Positions 1 through 9,530 of a DNA stretch of 15,331 nt are shown in pieces; within the stretch, counting starts at the first letter, position 1; every line of letters starts with the position of its first letter. Source of the DNA: Zygnema cylindricum (taxonomy: Eukaryota > Streptophyta > Zygnematophyceae > Zygnematales > Zygnemataceae); assembly GCA_037447655.1 (NCBI GenBank), contig JBBHKE010000735.1, positions 64,001 through 79,331 on the forward strand, written 5' to 3'. A program made the position numbers and the translations under genes. The notes below the pieces were generated by a model. It saw only the letters and a list, made by a program, of their open reading frames with translations. It was not told the origin of the DNA and ran no database searches.

Positions 1-760
1 TTACATCTTCAGGATTCAGTTTTCTTTGTTTCAATGTATTCTAAACATGTTGAAGAATTCACTTGTGTACATTTTTGAATAAACACGAATTGTTTTTGAG
101 CTGCTGTGAATTTCTTCCCCGTTGCTGATTTTTTTTGTATTTCAATTTTTGAACAAGCTTCACTAAATTGAAAAGAAATAGCAAAAAAGTCAATGTTTTC
201 TTTTAACGCTTGGCCTTTCTTGTAGGCGTTTCTGCTGAAAATTGTTTTATTTGTAAGAACATAAGCGTATCAGAATGTCCGTGATATTTTTTTACCCCTG
301 GCAGGGGCATTGTCAACTCTCTGTGTGATTGGCTTATGTGAGAAATGAGAAACCTTCTTTGGTAACACAGAAGTTAGATTGTAAGTTTTGCACTCTATTG
401 AAGGTTTAATAGAGACATTAAGACACAAAGTGGACAAAGTATATATTTATATGAAAATAAGCTATAAATTACCTTTCTTCCTGTGCTTTAAGCATAGCTA
501 TTTTTGTCTAGTGGTTCAAGCATTTCGAGATTGGTCGAAAAAGTTGTGACATTAGAAGAACCATTGGCATCAACATGGATGGTATTGAGATTTGAAGTAG
601 CATCGAAGTCAGCGAAAACATTTTTGTTTAAATTTACTGACTAAAGCAATCTATAAACTAACATTCCAGACCAAAAAATCATTTCATATGAACAGTATGC
701 AATTGTGGTCATCCCACCTTTTTTCCTCTGAGCTTTAGAATGAACAATGGAAGTAAAAAA
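1..760. other. Gene-free stretch, no supported gene
   Basis: AT-rich sequence in which I can support no coding exon on either strand. An AATAAA at 78-83 followed by T-rich sequence would fit the 3' end of a plus-strand gene lying to the left, but no coding exon is visible to anchor that. A good-looking acceptor (225) and donor (253) enclose only 27 bases. Nothing else stands out. Confidence 0.4.
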
Positions 761-960
761 GCATTGACATTGACAATGATATCAACATCGTTATCGGTAT
801 TCACATTGTAATTGACATTGAAATTGGCATGTAATTTATACATGGCATTGAAATTGACATTAAATCTGAATGGCATCGAAATTGACATCAAATTTGTAAG
901 TCTCATGGACATCCACATGCACATTGAAACTGAAACCGAAATCAAAATCGAGGGTAAAAT
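761..960. repeat. Degenerate hexamer-type tandem repeat (ATTGAC/ATTGAA-like)
   Basis: Variants of ATTGAC, ATTGAA and GGCATT recur throughout. The clearest duplication is a 28-base unit starting with GGCAT at 844 and again at 872, with about five differences. Read on the minus strand it gives an open but repetitive Asn/Val/Ser/Met-rich peptide, which is a by-product of the repeat rather than a gene. A weaker version of the pattern may begin near 550. Confidence 0.65.
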
Positions 961-1210
961 TTATCGCCAGGATCATCCAAATTGATATTAGATATTTGTT
1001 CCCTTTGATTCTTTACGTTCAGATTGTAAATTTGTCATACACACTCAAATCGTACACACACACTCTGCACACAGTTTTTTGACACAAATGTAGTCAATCA
1101 TAATCTACGTGGAACCTCTTCATACGAGTGCAATAATGTCGCCCTGCAAAAAAAGCAAAACACGGACGCACTTACGAAAGTTTTCTGGGCAGACCGCAAA
1201 TGTTCGTCCT

Positions 1211-1313
1211 GTACGAGCTCTCGATTCATAAAATCTTGCCTATTTGAAAAGTTTCATACTGTACACTCGATGACTCGATTCATAAAAAATCTTGTTTGTT
1301 AGAAAAGTACAGC
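1211..1313. repeat. Imperfect 50-bp tandem duplication
   Basis: Two adjacent units (about 1211-1260 and 1261-1313) each start with GTAC, carry CTCGATTCATAAAA, then ATCTTG, and end near GAAAAGT. The second unit has small insertions. It lies within the presumed upstream region of the acidic-protein gene and duplicates one of its GTAC cores. Confidence 0.7.
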
Positions 1314-1698
1314 ATCTTGCTGACGTGGATGCTACGTGTCACAGACATATAACAAATTGCACGTAGATGCATTTGCATGTGACTGTAGATTGCGAAGGGT
1401 CGTGGCTACTCCTCGGTGTTCGGAATCTACACGGATAACTAATCCACGTGGCAGCTATTTATTACGTTACCTATCCAACTTGGCTTTACAGTACTGTACT
1501 TCATGCAAACTTTTCTGCAGGTACAGTACCAGTGAAACCGAATGTACGAAACTGGCAGGAGAGATTTTTCATCTCAGAATCAGTACAGCACTTTGATCCT
1601 TCACTTAAGAACAAAAATTGGGGCTTGACTTAAAAAGTACTAATTCATAATCAAACGTCAATATATTCTTCATCATTCTGAAGCATAGGTGTTTGTAC
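1211..1698 (+). promoter_or_regulatory. Putative promoter with clustered GTAC and ACGT (G-box) cores
   Basis: The region has eleven GTAC tetramers (1211, 1261, 1307, 1491, 1496, 1521, 1526, 1544, 1583, 1637, 1695) where about two would be expected. It also has ACGT-core elements: TGACGTGG near 1321, TACGTGTC near 1333 and a palindromic CCACGTGG at 1444-1451. ACGT cores are bZIP/bHLH targets in plants. GTAC is the core of the copper response element bound by SPL7/CRR1-type SBP proteins. No convincing TATA box was located. Assignment to the gene starting at 1837 is inferred from position. Confidence 0.4.
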
Positions 1699-1703
1699 AA
1701 AAT

Positions 1704-1812
1704 TTCCCTCTTCTCACACTCAATTCTCTCTCTCCCTCTCTCACTTCTCTCCCTCTCTCTCCCTCTCTCCCTCTCTCTCACAAACACTCATACACACACG
1801 CACACGCACACA
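1704..1812 (+). repeat. CT-rich tract followed by CA microsatellite (likely 5' leader)
   Basis: A pyrimidine run of CT and CCCTCT units (about 1704-1779) is followed by a CA/CG-A run (about 1788-1812), ending some 25 bases before the ATG at 1837. Pyrimidine-rich leaders are common in plant 5' UTRs, so this probably lies in the transcript. A perfect TGACGTCA palindrome (1830-1837) directly abuts the start codon. Confidence 0.75.
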
Positions 1813-1836
1813 AAACATATACTTTTTGCTGACGTC

Positions 1837-3866
1837 ATGTCTGTGGCACAAGAAGAAAGGCAAGACTCCCAAGAAGAGGGTCCTGCCTTCCAGGTACGTG
1901 AATTTCCCTTAATATTAAAAGAATATTCACCTTCATTAAAATTTCTACTTTGTCTCTCCATTAAGGTTGCCAAAGGAAGCCATACATTTTGCCAAGGAGA
2001 AATTCTCCGTTGTTGCACCTATGTTTCCCTCTCTCGCACTCCCGCAAACTCTCCCTTTTTCCCCAACCTTTCTCCTGGCTTCCCTCCCTCCTCCTTCCCT
2101 CCCTCCCTCCCTCCCTCCCTCCCTCCCTCCCTCCCTCTCTCTCTCCTGGCCCCTCCCTCCCTCTCTCTCGCGCCCTATATATAAAATCCAGAAAGAAAGG
2201 TGCGGAAGTTATCTCTTCTTACACCTCTGTCAAATCTAAACACAGAGCTGTAAATTTGATGTTCTCCACCTTAATTTCCTTTTCCTTTGATGAATAATAT
2301 TCTGAAGGCTTGAATTTTGATATGTTGACAATTCAATTCATTTTTTTTTTTCTTTTCGCAACAGTTTGCAAGTTTTGCCTTGTTTTTTTATTTTGCTAAA
2401 GAACTTTTCATGGGCAGTTGTTCCAGCCCATCTGCTTTTTTAAGACAATAGGAGGGGTCCGGTCAATGGATATATTAGGGAAAATGATACAAGCAGATAC
2501 ATTATATCTATTATCATTCTATCTATTTACATTATATTATTATTATTATTTTTTTATTTTTTATTTATTATTGTTATTATTATTATTTTCTTTTTATTAC
2601 TGTTGTTATTATTATTATTATTCTTATTATTTTTTACTTTACCCTCATAAAGTTCATTATTTGGAATCGATGCAGGCAATGCATCCGTTCTTGCAACCTT
2701 TGATTCTGAATTCCTCCATATGGATTATGAGTAATGCTATTCTTAAACTGTATGGAAATCAGTGGTCTACCACCTATCATTCTTTTCATCTTTTTTGGTT
2801 TTGGTTTTTTTTTCTTGTTTTTTTTTTTTTTTTATGACAGAGTCTTGGTACTGGCGGTGACACGTTGACTTCAAGCGGAGCACCCGAGTTTGATTATCCG
2901 GACAGAGACGACGATTTTTTTTTGGATTGTGATGAAGATGACGTGTCAATCGCTGACTTGTCGAATCCTACAGGCTGGAAGGGAAACATGTCTGAAACCT
3001 ATGCAGCAGAGTTAAACGACAGAGATGTCGCAGGTGAATTTTCTATTTTCCAGTTTTTAACTAGGAATTAGTGAATACGTGTTCATTTCAAGCTTCCATC
3101 GATATTTGTGTTCGAAACACGATGTGTTTTTGCATTTCGTTGCGATAGAAGGGTGGTAATATCACTGATTCGGTTCATATTTACTGCGGATCACATTGAA
3201 AGCAGTGATCAGTCTGTATTGTTTTGATTTTTCTGCACAATCATGAAAGACTGAACTTTGATAAGAAAGCGCGATGGTACACCATTTGAGTACATGGGAA
3301 GAAAAGAAATGAAAAGCCAAAACGAAACTACGAATTGGAACAAACAATGTGAAGCTGGAATCGAATGATGTTTAACTTGAAGTACGCAATCAAAGTTTAT
3401 AAAGAACGTATTTTTTATCTTTTTTCAACTGCAGAATAGGTTTACTGAGGCAGCTCCTTATGCCATTGCATGACTCATTTAAAAATATAAAGTTACACTA
3501 GAATCAAGAATATTGTGAACAACTATTGGTTGTTTGTTGTAAATTATGGTTAAACCAACGAAAAATAAAGGCATGAGGGCGTACAGCATACACACGCATT
3601 GCAACATTATGCAGTAGGAAAGTTGACTAGTAGGTGATACTGTTGACAGCTTTTGCTAACAGAGTAAAGTTGAATATCTGGATACTTGCAACGTTTTTGT
3701 TAACAGAGTAAAAGTTGATGTATGTATCGCAGACGAGGAGCTGATACGGGATGAGGAAGAAGGGGAGTTGGTTGAGGCTATTTCTCATGATACACCAGCT
3801 CTTCAACCAGGAGAAGTGACGACAATGATGCCAGACGAAATGGAAGGGGAGTTTTATGAAACTTAA
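1837..3866 (+). CDS. Predicted small acidic protein, three exons, family not recognised
   Basis: The exon model is 1837-1893, 2841-3033 and 3733-3866 (TAA 3864-3866), giving 127 residues. The introns are GT-AG: GTACGTG to TATGACAG (phase 0) and GTGAAT to ATCGCAG (phase 1). All junctions keep the frame, which is the main support. The start is the ATG just after a CT/CA-rich leader. The product is strongly acidic and probably disordered: MSVAQEERQDSQEEGP at the N-terminus, a middle DYPDRDDDFFLDCDEDD patch (about residues 36-52), then DEELIRDEEEGELVE in exon 3. There is no signal peptide or membrane segment. The DDDFF/D-rich patch loosely recalls the F/D-rich tails of tiny COP9-associated proteins (SMAP1, CSNAP), but the match is too short to name it. 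Exons 2 and 3 are more secure than exon 1, where another reading frame competes. It converges with the downstream phosphatase gene. Confidence 0.55.
2091..2170. repeat. (TCCC)n / (CT)n microsatellite in intron 1
   Basis: About ten uninterrupted CCCT/TCCC units from 2095 to 2135 grade into CTCTCT and further CCCTCC runs. The tract lies inside the 947-base first intron of the acidic-protein gene and is strongly pyrimidine-biased on the transcribed sense strand. It is likely length-variable. Confidence 0.85.
2527..2637. repeat. (TTA/ATT)n microsatellite in intron 1
   Basis: Long runs of ATT/TTA trinucleotides are interrupted by T-runs and a few G or C substitutions. The tract is intronic. Its translation gives runs of tyrosine or leucine, which are artefacts of the repeat. 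Confidence 0.85.
3651..3718 (+). repeat. Direct repeat carrying two pseudo-acceptors upstream of exon 3
   Basis: A roughly 23-base unit (TTTTG[C/T]TAACAGAGTAAA, then GTTGA) occurs at 3651-3672 and 3695-3718. Each copy has a T-run followed by AACAG, so each resembles a 3' splice site. The acceptor used in the gene model is the later CGCAG at 3730-3732. Confidence 0.75.
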
Positions 3867-4637
3867 GAGTTTGCCAAAATTGGTAAAAGCAGGACATTAG
3901 TCGTTTTGGAAATATATTGCATTCTGTTTCTAGTAGATTTTTGTAAAAAAGGAAAGCCACTTTATGTGAAGTACTGTCTGTCACAAGGACTCTGATTGTA
4001 TTTCTATATCTCAGTGTAGAATTTGTAGCTTCATACTCTGCATATGTAGAATCGTCACAGCACTTGGTTTTTAGACATTATCTTCTTAATTCAGTGTAGA
4101 TTAGAATTTCAGATGTGCAAGTAATTCAAAAACAGTGAATTAGCATGTGACACGGTTATTGACAGGTGTAGGTTTAAACACATTTTTGTAGGGTGATAAT
4201 AGCAAGTTTTGGTTTCGATATTTGAAACACTCTGAACGCCTAAAAATTGCATAATTGTTTTGTTTTTTTTTTTGTTTTATGTTCGGTTTTGCATTCAGTC
4301 CTTTGTCCAAATCACTTAATGTTGTCTTTAACATTTTTTTTTTTCATATTTAAAAACTGGTTTGGGTATTTTCGTACATTTCAAGGCTATTTAAGGGTTT
4401 TTCAATTTTTCGTAATTCTTTCCACTTTTGGCTCCAACACACCACGCCTAACACAACAAGGGCACTAAACACTTTGATATACATCATCCTACTTACATTT
4501 TGAGTCGTGTCTACTTGTTTCGCTAAAGTAAATTAGTATTTAACAATGCAAAAGTAAAAGTGATGTTAACGTGTGAAATAGTCCTTAAAGGGACCCAAAA
4601 CTTTTTGCCATACAACTTCGAAGTTTGGAGATTACGC

Positions 4638-4666
4638 TACATCGTGAATCGCTATTAGTGTTAATG
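4638..4666. repeat. Solitary terminal repeat of the TA-flanked element family
   Basis: TA at 4638-4639 is followed by CATCGTGAATCGCTATTAG and TGTTAATG, which closely matches the terminal inverted repeat of the complete copies further right. I did not find the partner end within the next 250 bases, so this is a truncated copy or a solo end. Confidence 0.6.
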
Positions 4667-5581
4667 TTTTGTTCGTCACTTAAAACATAAGTTGTTAAGC
4701 AGCGGGCTGCTTATGAACTCTTAAAAATTTATTATATGATTGGTTATCATTGGAAAGATTGAATTATCTTTTATTTGTTTTGAAATTCCGATTGTTCGGC
4801 CGGTCAGCGTCCTCGTAAAATACTGTGGCTATCGGTATGACGTTTCCGTACACTGTATACATAAAGATTGCGAATCAAATTATTTTTCATAATAATTATA
4901 ATTTAACCAGCTCCATTTTTGATGTGGAAGTAAGTGAGGGCATTGCTTAATAATTCAATTGACAAACCCAATAACTGGTAACATCCTATGTGACCTTTTT
5001 TGTTGACACATTGTCAGTGTAATTGTATGAATTACCTGAGCTATTATAGTTCTTGGAAGGGAACATGGACTTAACTGGGAGTTATTGCGAACATAAAGGG
5101 TACATACTTTCTTAGTATGATTCCAAATGTTGTGTGGAATGTATGTCTGTAACAGTGAGTAAAAAGCGCAATGCCATACAATTGTCGAATGGACAATTTG
5201 AGAATGGGGGACAATTCACATCTGATTGTGTAACGGGGGAGGCCCCTTTTTTTTTGCTGGTTCTTTGGATAATACCATTAATTTTCTGGTCTTGAAAAAA
5301 GCGGGCTGCTGAAGGATTTGCACAATACTCAACAGTTGGTTTTGGGTGCATACACACTGTTGCTTATGACGGTTTTGCATAAAAAAGAGGATCTTTCATT
5401 GCACCCTTAACCATAAAGACAGCGAAAGAAAATAAATTTTTTTATCAATTTTTTGAATAGTAGATGGTCCAGAGCAACATAACAATAAGAAAATTTAGGT
5501 GAGAGCTTCCTGCTTTTTTTCTGTTAAAAAAATGATGTATATCACCAGAGAAATACATACTGAATTAAAGAACCCTACAAT

Positions 5582-5695
5582 CCTATACCGCTCTCTCAAT
5601 AATTGATACAATTCCCTCAAAAGGCACAAATTTACACTCTGAATCAAACAAACCTACACCGCTCTTTCGATAGCCAATGATACAGCTCCCTCAAA
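5582..5695. repeat. Two-copy direct repeat of about 41 bp, spaced 71 bp
   Basis: Units at about 5582-5622 and 5653-5695 share CCTA[T/C]ACCGCTCT, a TGATACA core and CCCTCAAAA, with scattered differences. The similarity extends weakly upstream (TGAAT[T/C]AAA). They lie downstream of the phosphatase stop codon. No function is apparent. Confidence 0.65.
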
Positions 5696-6477
5696 AAAAC
5701 AAGAAAAAAATCCGCCACAAATTGGTGACCGGAAATGGTAATCTATCATACAGTCTTAACAAAAGAATCATAACATATTCTGCCGCCAATTGTGACATGC
5801 AAATGCGATCTCAATTTCTCCAAATCTGCAAGAAATAAAATTCACAACTCGGAAATTTCTGTCAGCGACATTCCATTACGTGTCAGAACATATACACATA
5901 AGAGCGAACGTGAAATGCCACCAAGGAGTGAGAAATACAAATTTGCTTTTCTTCAAACAACATATCAGTAGCTTGCACAGGCTCTAAGCTAACTAAAAAC
6001 GGGTAATCAACACAGCCGCTTTGAAAATAATGCAGAAAGACAGCTTAAGTATAAGACATAAGCTCAAACTAGACCTAACTGCGGAAATAATACTTGCATG
6101 ATTGTGAAGAATAACTCATAAAACTACCTTAAAGTTGATCTTACTGCTAAAACTACTACAAACAGCTCAAGTGATGCAGACAAGTTCTATCCTATCATCT
6201 CCTCGAAAGCTGTAATAACAGGTCTAAACTTATGTTTCAACTAAAGACTAAATGCTTGAAGCTTACCTATCTATGATAACGGTGAGCCCATTCATGTAAT
6301 TTGCAGAGTAGTCAGGTAACCTCTAGGACTCAAAAAGGAGCCACGCAGGTGACTAGTCACAATAAACCTTCCTCCACACCTTTCCTAGCCGTTCAATACA
6401 AAAAATTACAAAATCCAAGATATCGATGATATACAAAGCACACATTTTTGCCAGGATTGTGATGGGCCTACTACCTC

Positions 6478-8579
6478 TCAATTACTCGTGGCTTGCAAAA
6501 AATGGAAATGCTGCATCGCTTGAACGATTCCTGATGCACATCGCTCTGTTGCACGAAAAACGTGATCTTTTGAAGATCGCTTTTCATACCATTGCACAAG
6601 TTCATCCATTGCATTGCCAACCTGCTCAAGACCCACCCAACCCAGCTCAGACTATGAGGCTTCTTTAAGCCATGACACAAGACTGGTTTGCAGTAAAAGC
6701 ATTAGGTATGTGAGACTGATTAGCTGTAAAAGACGGCCATTAGTTTCTGGCGAAGATGCCAGATTTAGCTGAAGCATATGAAAGGATGTTAAATAAAGTT
6801 CTTATATTTTGGCTCAAGTAAGCTATATTTATTGTGGTTTTAAATCACTTACAATGACACCATTTGCACCCTCAACTTCAAAAAGCTCAGCATCGTTCCC
6901 TGAGTCTCCACACGCCAAGACATCTTTAGGACGTCTCCCTTCATTTGTAAACTTTTTGAGAAGATAAGCAAGTGCTCCTCCCTTTCCGGCCTCTTGTGGA
7001 AGAATGTCAAGATCACTGCCTCCACTGTAGATAAACTTCACTCGGAGCTGCACATACCCCATTGAAACTATTGTTTATGAGATATGTTGCACTACATAGT
7101 TCCACGCAAAGCAAATGACAACCACACCTTCTATCAACAAATGTTTAAGTCAAAAAACAATGTGAGTTCTCAACGCAGATTTACATAATGATCTGACATT
7201 TGGTTACATGCACACTTTAACTAGCAGAAACATAATTCTGTGACAACCTGTATTCGTGTATCCTGCATGTGAATTAAAGCAGATCACTTACTCATTGAGC
7301 GTCAAAAACATAAACATAAACAATGTTTGGGATGTTTATAGTCTCATACCCCTGCCTCTTGAAGTTTGCTTGAAAGTGTCTCAATGATTTGTGGTGCAAG
7401 ATCTTTAGACACACTAAAGCTCACTTTATGAGGCCGTTGCTCTGACTCCGCCTGCCAATAAGAAACTTCCATCACTTTTATGACACATGATTTCTAAAAG
7501 GTAAAAGATGTATGTATGTATGTTTTGCTGCAACGTTCGTTGTAGTGTAGCTACAATGGCTTCACGAGCTAATAGAGCTAGTAACAAAGGACAAAACGAG
7601 GAAGAAAAAAACAATACACTTTGACCACCGCTAAGGTCAACAAAAAAAAACAACCAACAGTTTGGCGGAACACTTCCACATTTTTCAACTGCGTTAGCTT
7701 TTCAAGCGTTCTGACTGCCAAGACTGTTAAATAAACTCCTTAATAGTAAATTTAGAAAAGTAAACGTTACAAGGAACTGGTCAGAGTAATTTTCGAGAAG
7801 GAGAATATGTTGAGAGTTCCGTGCCTACCTGGAAGGTGAGGTTTGGAATGCTCTTAGCTGCAGTGACTATTGTCTCCCTATCCCATCCTTGGTTCAAAAA
7901 GGTCTCCCATCCAGAATCTGGGGTCATAGAATCTCCATAAACAATCTCCGTTCCTACAGACATAATCAGGATACCTGATAAAGTTTTCACAAAGCAACAG
8001 CAAAAAACAGGAAGGTGTCAGCCTTTTCAGCAGCCCTCAAACTTAAGCCAACATTTCTTCAAACTGTTCTTCGGTTTTTCTTGCTCACAAACGAATATTG
8101 GCTATTTTGTGATGCTGACATTATTTAAGCGTTCTTGCATTCGAGTTAAAATGTCACGGCTCAAGTATAAATAATGCTCTCAACTTATTACTTTTCATAC
8201 CTGGTGTTAACAAAGGCACATGGTCCCGTAACTCTTTGTAAAGAGTTGGTGACCTTCCAGTAGAGAAAACCAACAAAGAATCGTGTGCATAATCGGACTT
8301 CCAAATTTCATTGAATCGAAGCAAAGAACTGTTTGAAGGATCTTGATGATCAACCTGGTGAAAAGGTCAGGAAAAAAAGCATTGCAAAGTTACATTCCAA
8401 ATAGAGAACGGAAAAAATAAATGATAAACGTCAGCATTGACATTCTGGCAAATGCAGCTTTTCCAGAATCTAGTTAGATTTGAAAATGTGGAATAGGTCT
8501 GAAAGTTGTTATTTACCATAGTATTGTCAAGATCAGAAACAATCATTAACCTTGGAGCCTTTTCTCCTGTTGACACCAT
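6478..8579 (-). CDS. SPP: Sucrose-phosphate phosphatase, catalytic-domain-only form
   Basis: This enzyme hydrolyses sucrose-6F-phosphate to sucrose and phosphate, the last step of cytosolic sucrose synthesis. Exons in transcript order: 8579-8517, 8354-8201, 7974-7829, 7451-7350, 7047-6853, 6621-6478. All introns are GT-AG and frames join exactly (267 residues, TGA). HAD-superfamily motifs are visible: I, DLDNT (nucleophile Asp16, acid Asp18); II, VFSTGRSPT (Thr53); III, Lys177 in AGKGG; IV, GDSGND (Asp203, Asp207). The sucrose-phosphate-specific AESEQRPHKVSF segment starts at residue 122. The ATG at 8579 gives the family's usual short N-terminus before RLMIVSDLD. Known families usually read DLDHTMVDH, so Asn19 here is a substitution. 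The protein stops soon after ATERCASGIVQAMQHF, as bacterial SPPs do; flowering-plant enzymes continue for about 160 residues. Introns are 162, 226, 377, 302 and 231 bases. Confidence 0.93.
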
Positions 8580-9305
8580 CTTCTTAGAATAATTAAAAAA
8601 GCAAAAACCTGCTTCAAAACTTTTTTGCACAGAAACGAGAGTTACCAAACAAACAAATGCAAGTAGAAATATAAAATATGTTGGAGAACAATAACTCCAA
8701 AAGTTTTCAGAAAAACTGTAGCCAAAGAAATCACTACAAACTCAAATAAATCTTTTCAGTTTCCTCTTCAAACGGGAAATAGATTGCAAAATGATATGTG
8801 AACAAGACGTGACGTTATTCTCAGAAGTGATAAATAAAGCTTAAATAGTCTCCAATGAAATCCTTCAGCTGGCGCTATGTGAGATCCATGGCTATAAAGT
8901 ATGAATTGGCGAACTTTCCGACAAAATTCGGCAAAAGTACAACGTTAACTGGCGTACGGACAGACACGCGGCGACCGTCTGTAGCTCCAAAAATGAATTT
9001 CTGCTCCAGCCCATCCACGTGGCTCGTACTCAGTTCATGTTCTACTCACGCGTGCCTGTAGCCCTGCGGACTGGTTAAGGATGATGAATTGGTCAAGTTG
9101 CAAAATTTAGCGTTGACTATGCCGGCATCACAGTTCAAAACAAGTATCAAACAATCGACTGGAATGCTCTTGCGCCACGTGGTAGCGATATTACAAGGCT
9201 GTTAAAAGTGCGATCCAAACCAAATTATTTTCTGGTTCTGGAAAACCTGAAAATTGTCGATTTATCGAGACTTTGCCACGTTGCAGTATGAACGGCACAG
9301 TGGAG
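8580..9305 (-). promoter_or_regulatory. Upstream region of the phosphatase gene with two perfect G-boxes
   Basis: Two palindromic CCACGTGG sites (9015-9022 and 9175-9182) lie about 440 and 600 bases upstream of the ATG at 8579. The same octamer occurs upstream of the acidic-protein gene. Such sites bind bZIP and bHLH factors in plants and are often linked to light, sugar or ABA responses. The 8850-9300 stretch is more GC-rich than its surroundings. I could not place a TATA box or transcription start. Confidence 0.4.
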
Positions 9306-9310
9306 TAGAA

Positions 9311-9501
9311 ACTCTATATCGGCGACCCTAAATTGCGACCATTCAAGGTAAAATAGAATTAGTGCACCAAAGTTAGTGTTAGATGCCTAAATTACCGTTA
9401 ATAATTTGTTGGCGTTCGGCCCTTGAACACAAAATAGAGCTAATAACACTAATTGTTCCTTTGCACTAATTATTTCTTAACACTAATAGCGATTCACGGT
9501 G
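9311..9501 (+). mobile_element. MITE-like element, truncated copy (left end lost)
   Basis: This aligns along its length with the copy at 11300-11517: a shared CTATAT-GG-G-CCCTAAATTG near the left, TAAAATAG, TAATAACACTAAT, and a right end AACACTAATAGCGATTCACGG followed by TG and TA (9502-9503). The expected left terminal repeat is not recognisable. Just after the element, part of its right end is repeated (TAGCGATTCACGTGTAC, about 9510-9526). Confidence 0.65.
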
Positions 9502-9530
9502 TACTGTACTAGCGATTCACGTGTACTATG

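Larger units (their letters stand above)
3867..6477. other. Gene-free stretch between two convergent genes
   Basis: No reading frame here looks like an exon of either neighbour, and no RNA gene is visible. It must hold both 3' UTRs, although I cannot fix either poly(A) site. It contains one isolated end of the TA-flanked inverted-repeat family (4640-4666), a short hairpin AAGCAGC-GG-GCTGCTT near 4696-4711, and a duplicated block at 5582-5695. I checked the minus strand here for the missing C-terminal domain of the phosphatase and saw none. Confidence 0.6.

Noticed and set aside
226-252. Tiny exon-like segment between a TTGTAG acceptor and a GTAAGA donor
   Set aside because: Only 27 bases, with no neighbouring exons or homology. 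Splice-like motifs of this quality are expected by chance in AT-rich DNA.
709-945. 78-codon minus-strand open frame rich in Asn/Val/Ser/Met
   Set aside because: It is the translation of a degenerate hexamer-type repeat; the alternating dipeptide pattern is not a protein family.
1336-1633. Overlapping plus-strand open frames in the promoter-like region
   Set aside because: No recognisable motif, and they overlap each other in different frames in a region with promoter-type signals.
1572-1677. Possible box C/D snoRNA on the minus strand (ATGATGA near 1676, CTGA near 1574)
   Set aside because: No convincing terminal stem or guide element. The two motifs are short enough to co-occur by chance.
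4696-4711. Perfect 7-bp hairpin AAGCAGC-GG-GCTGCTT
   Set aside because: Isolated, with no T-tract or gene context. A related AGCGGGCTGCT string near 5299 is probably coincidence.
8367-8648. Extended start and read-through version of the phosphatase first exon
   Set aside because: The upstream extension starts at TTG rather than ATG, and the downstream part reads through a good donor (GTAAAT). The spliced form restores the conserved VDH motif exactly.
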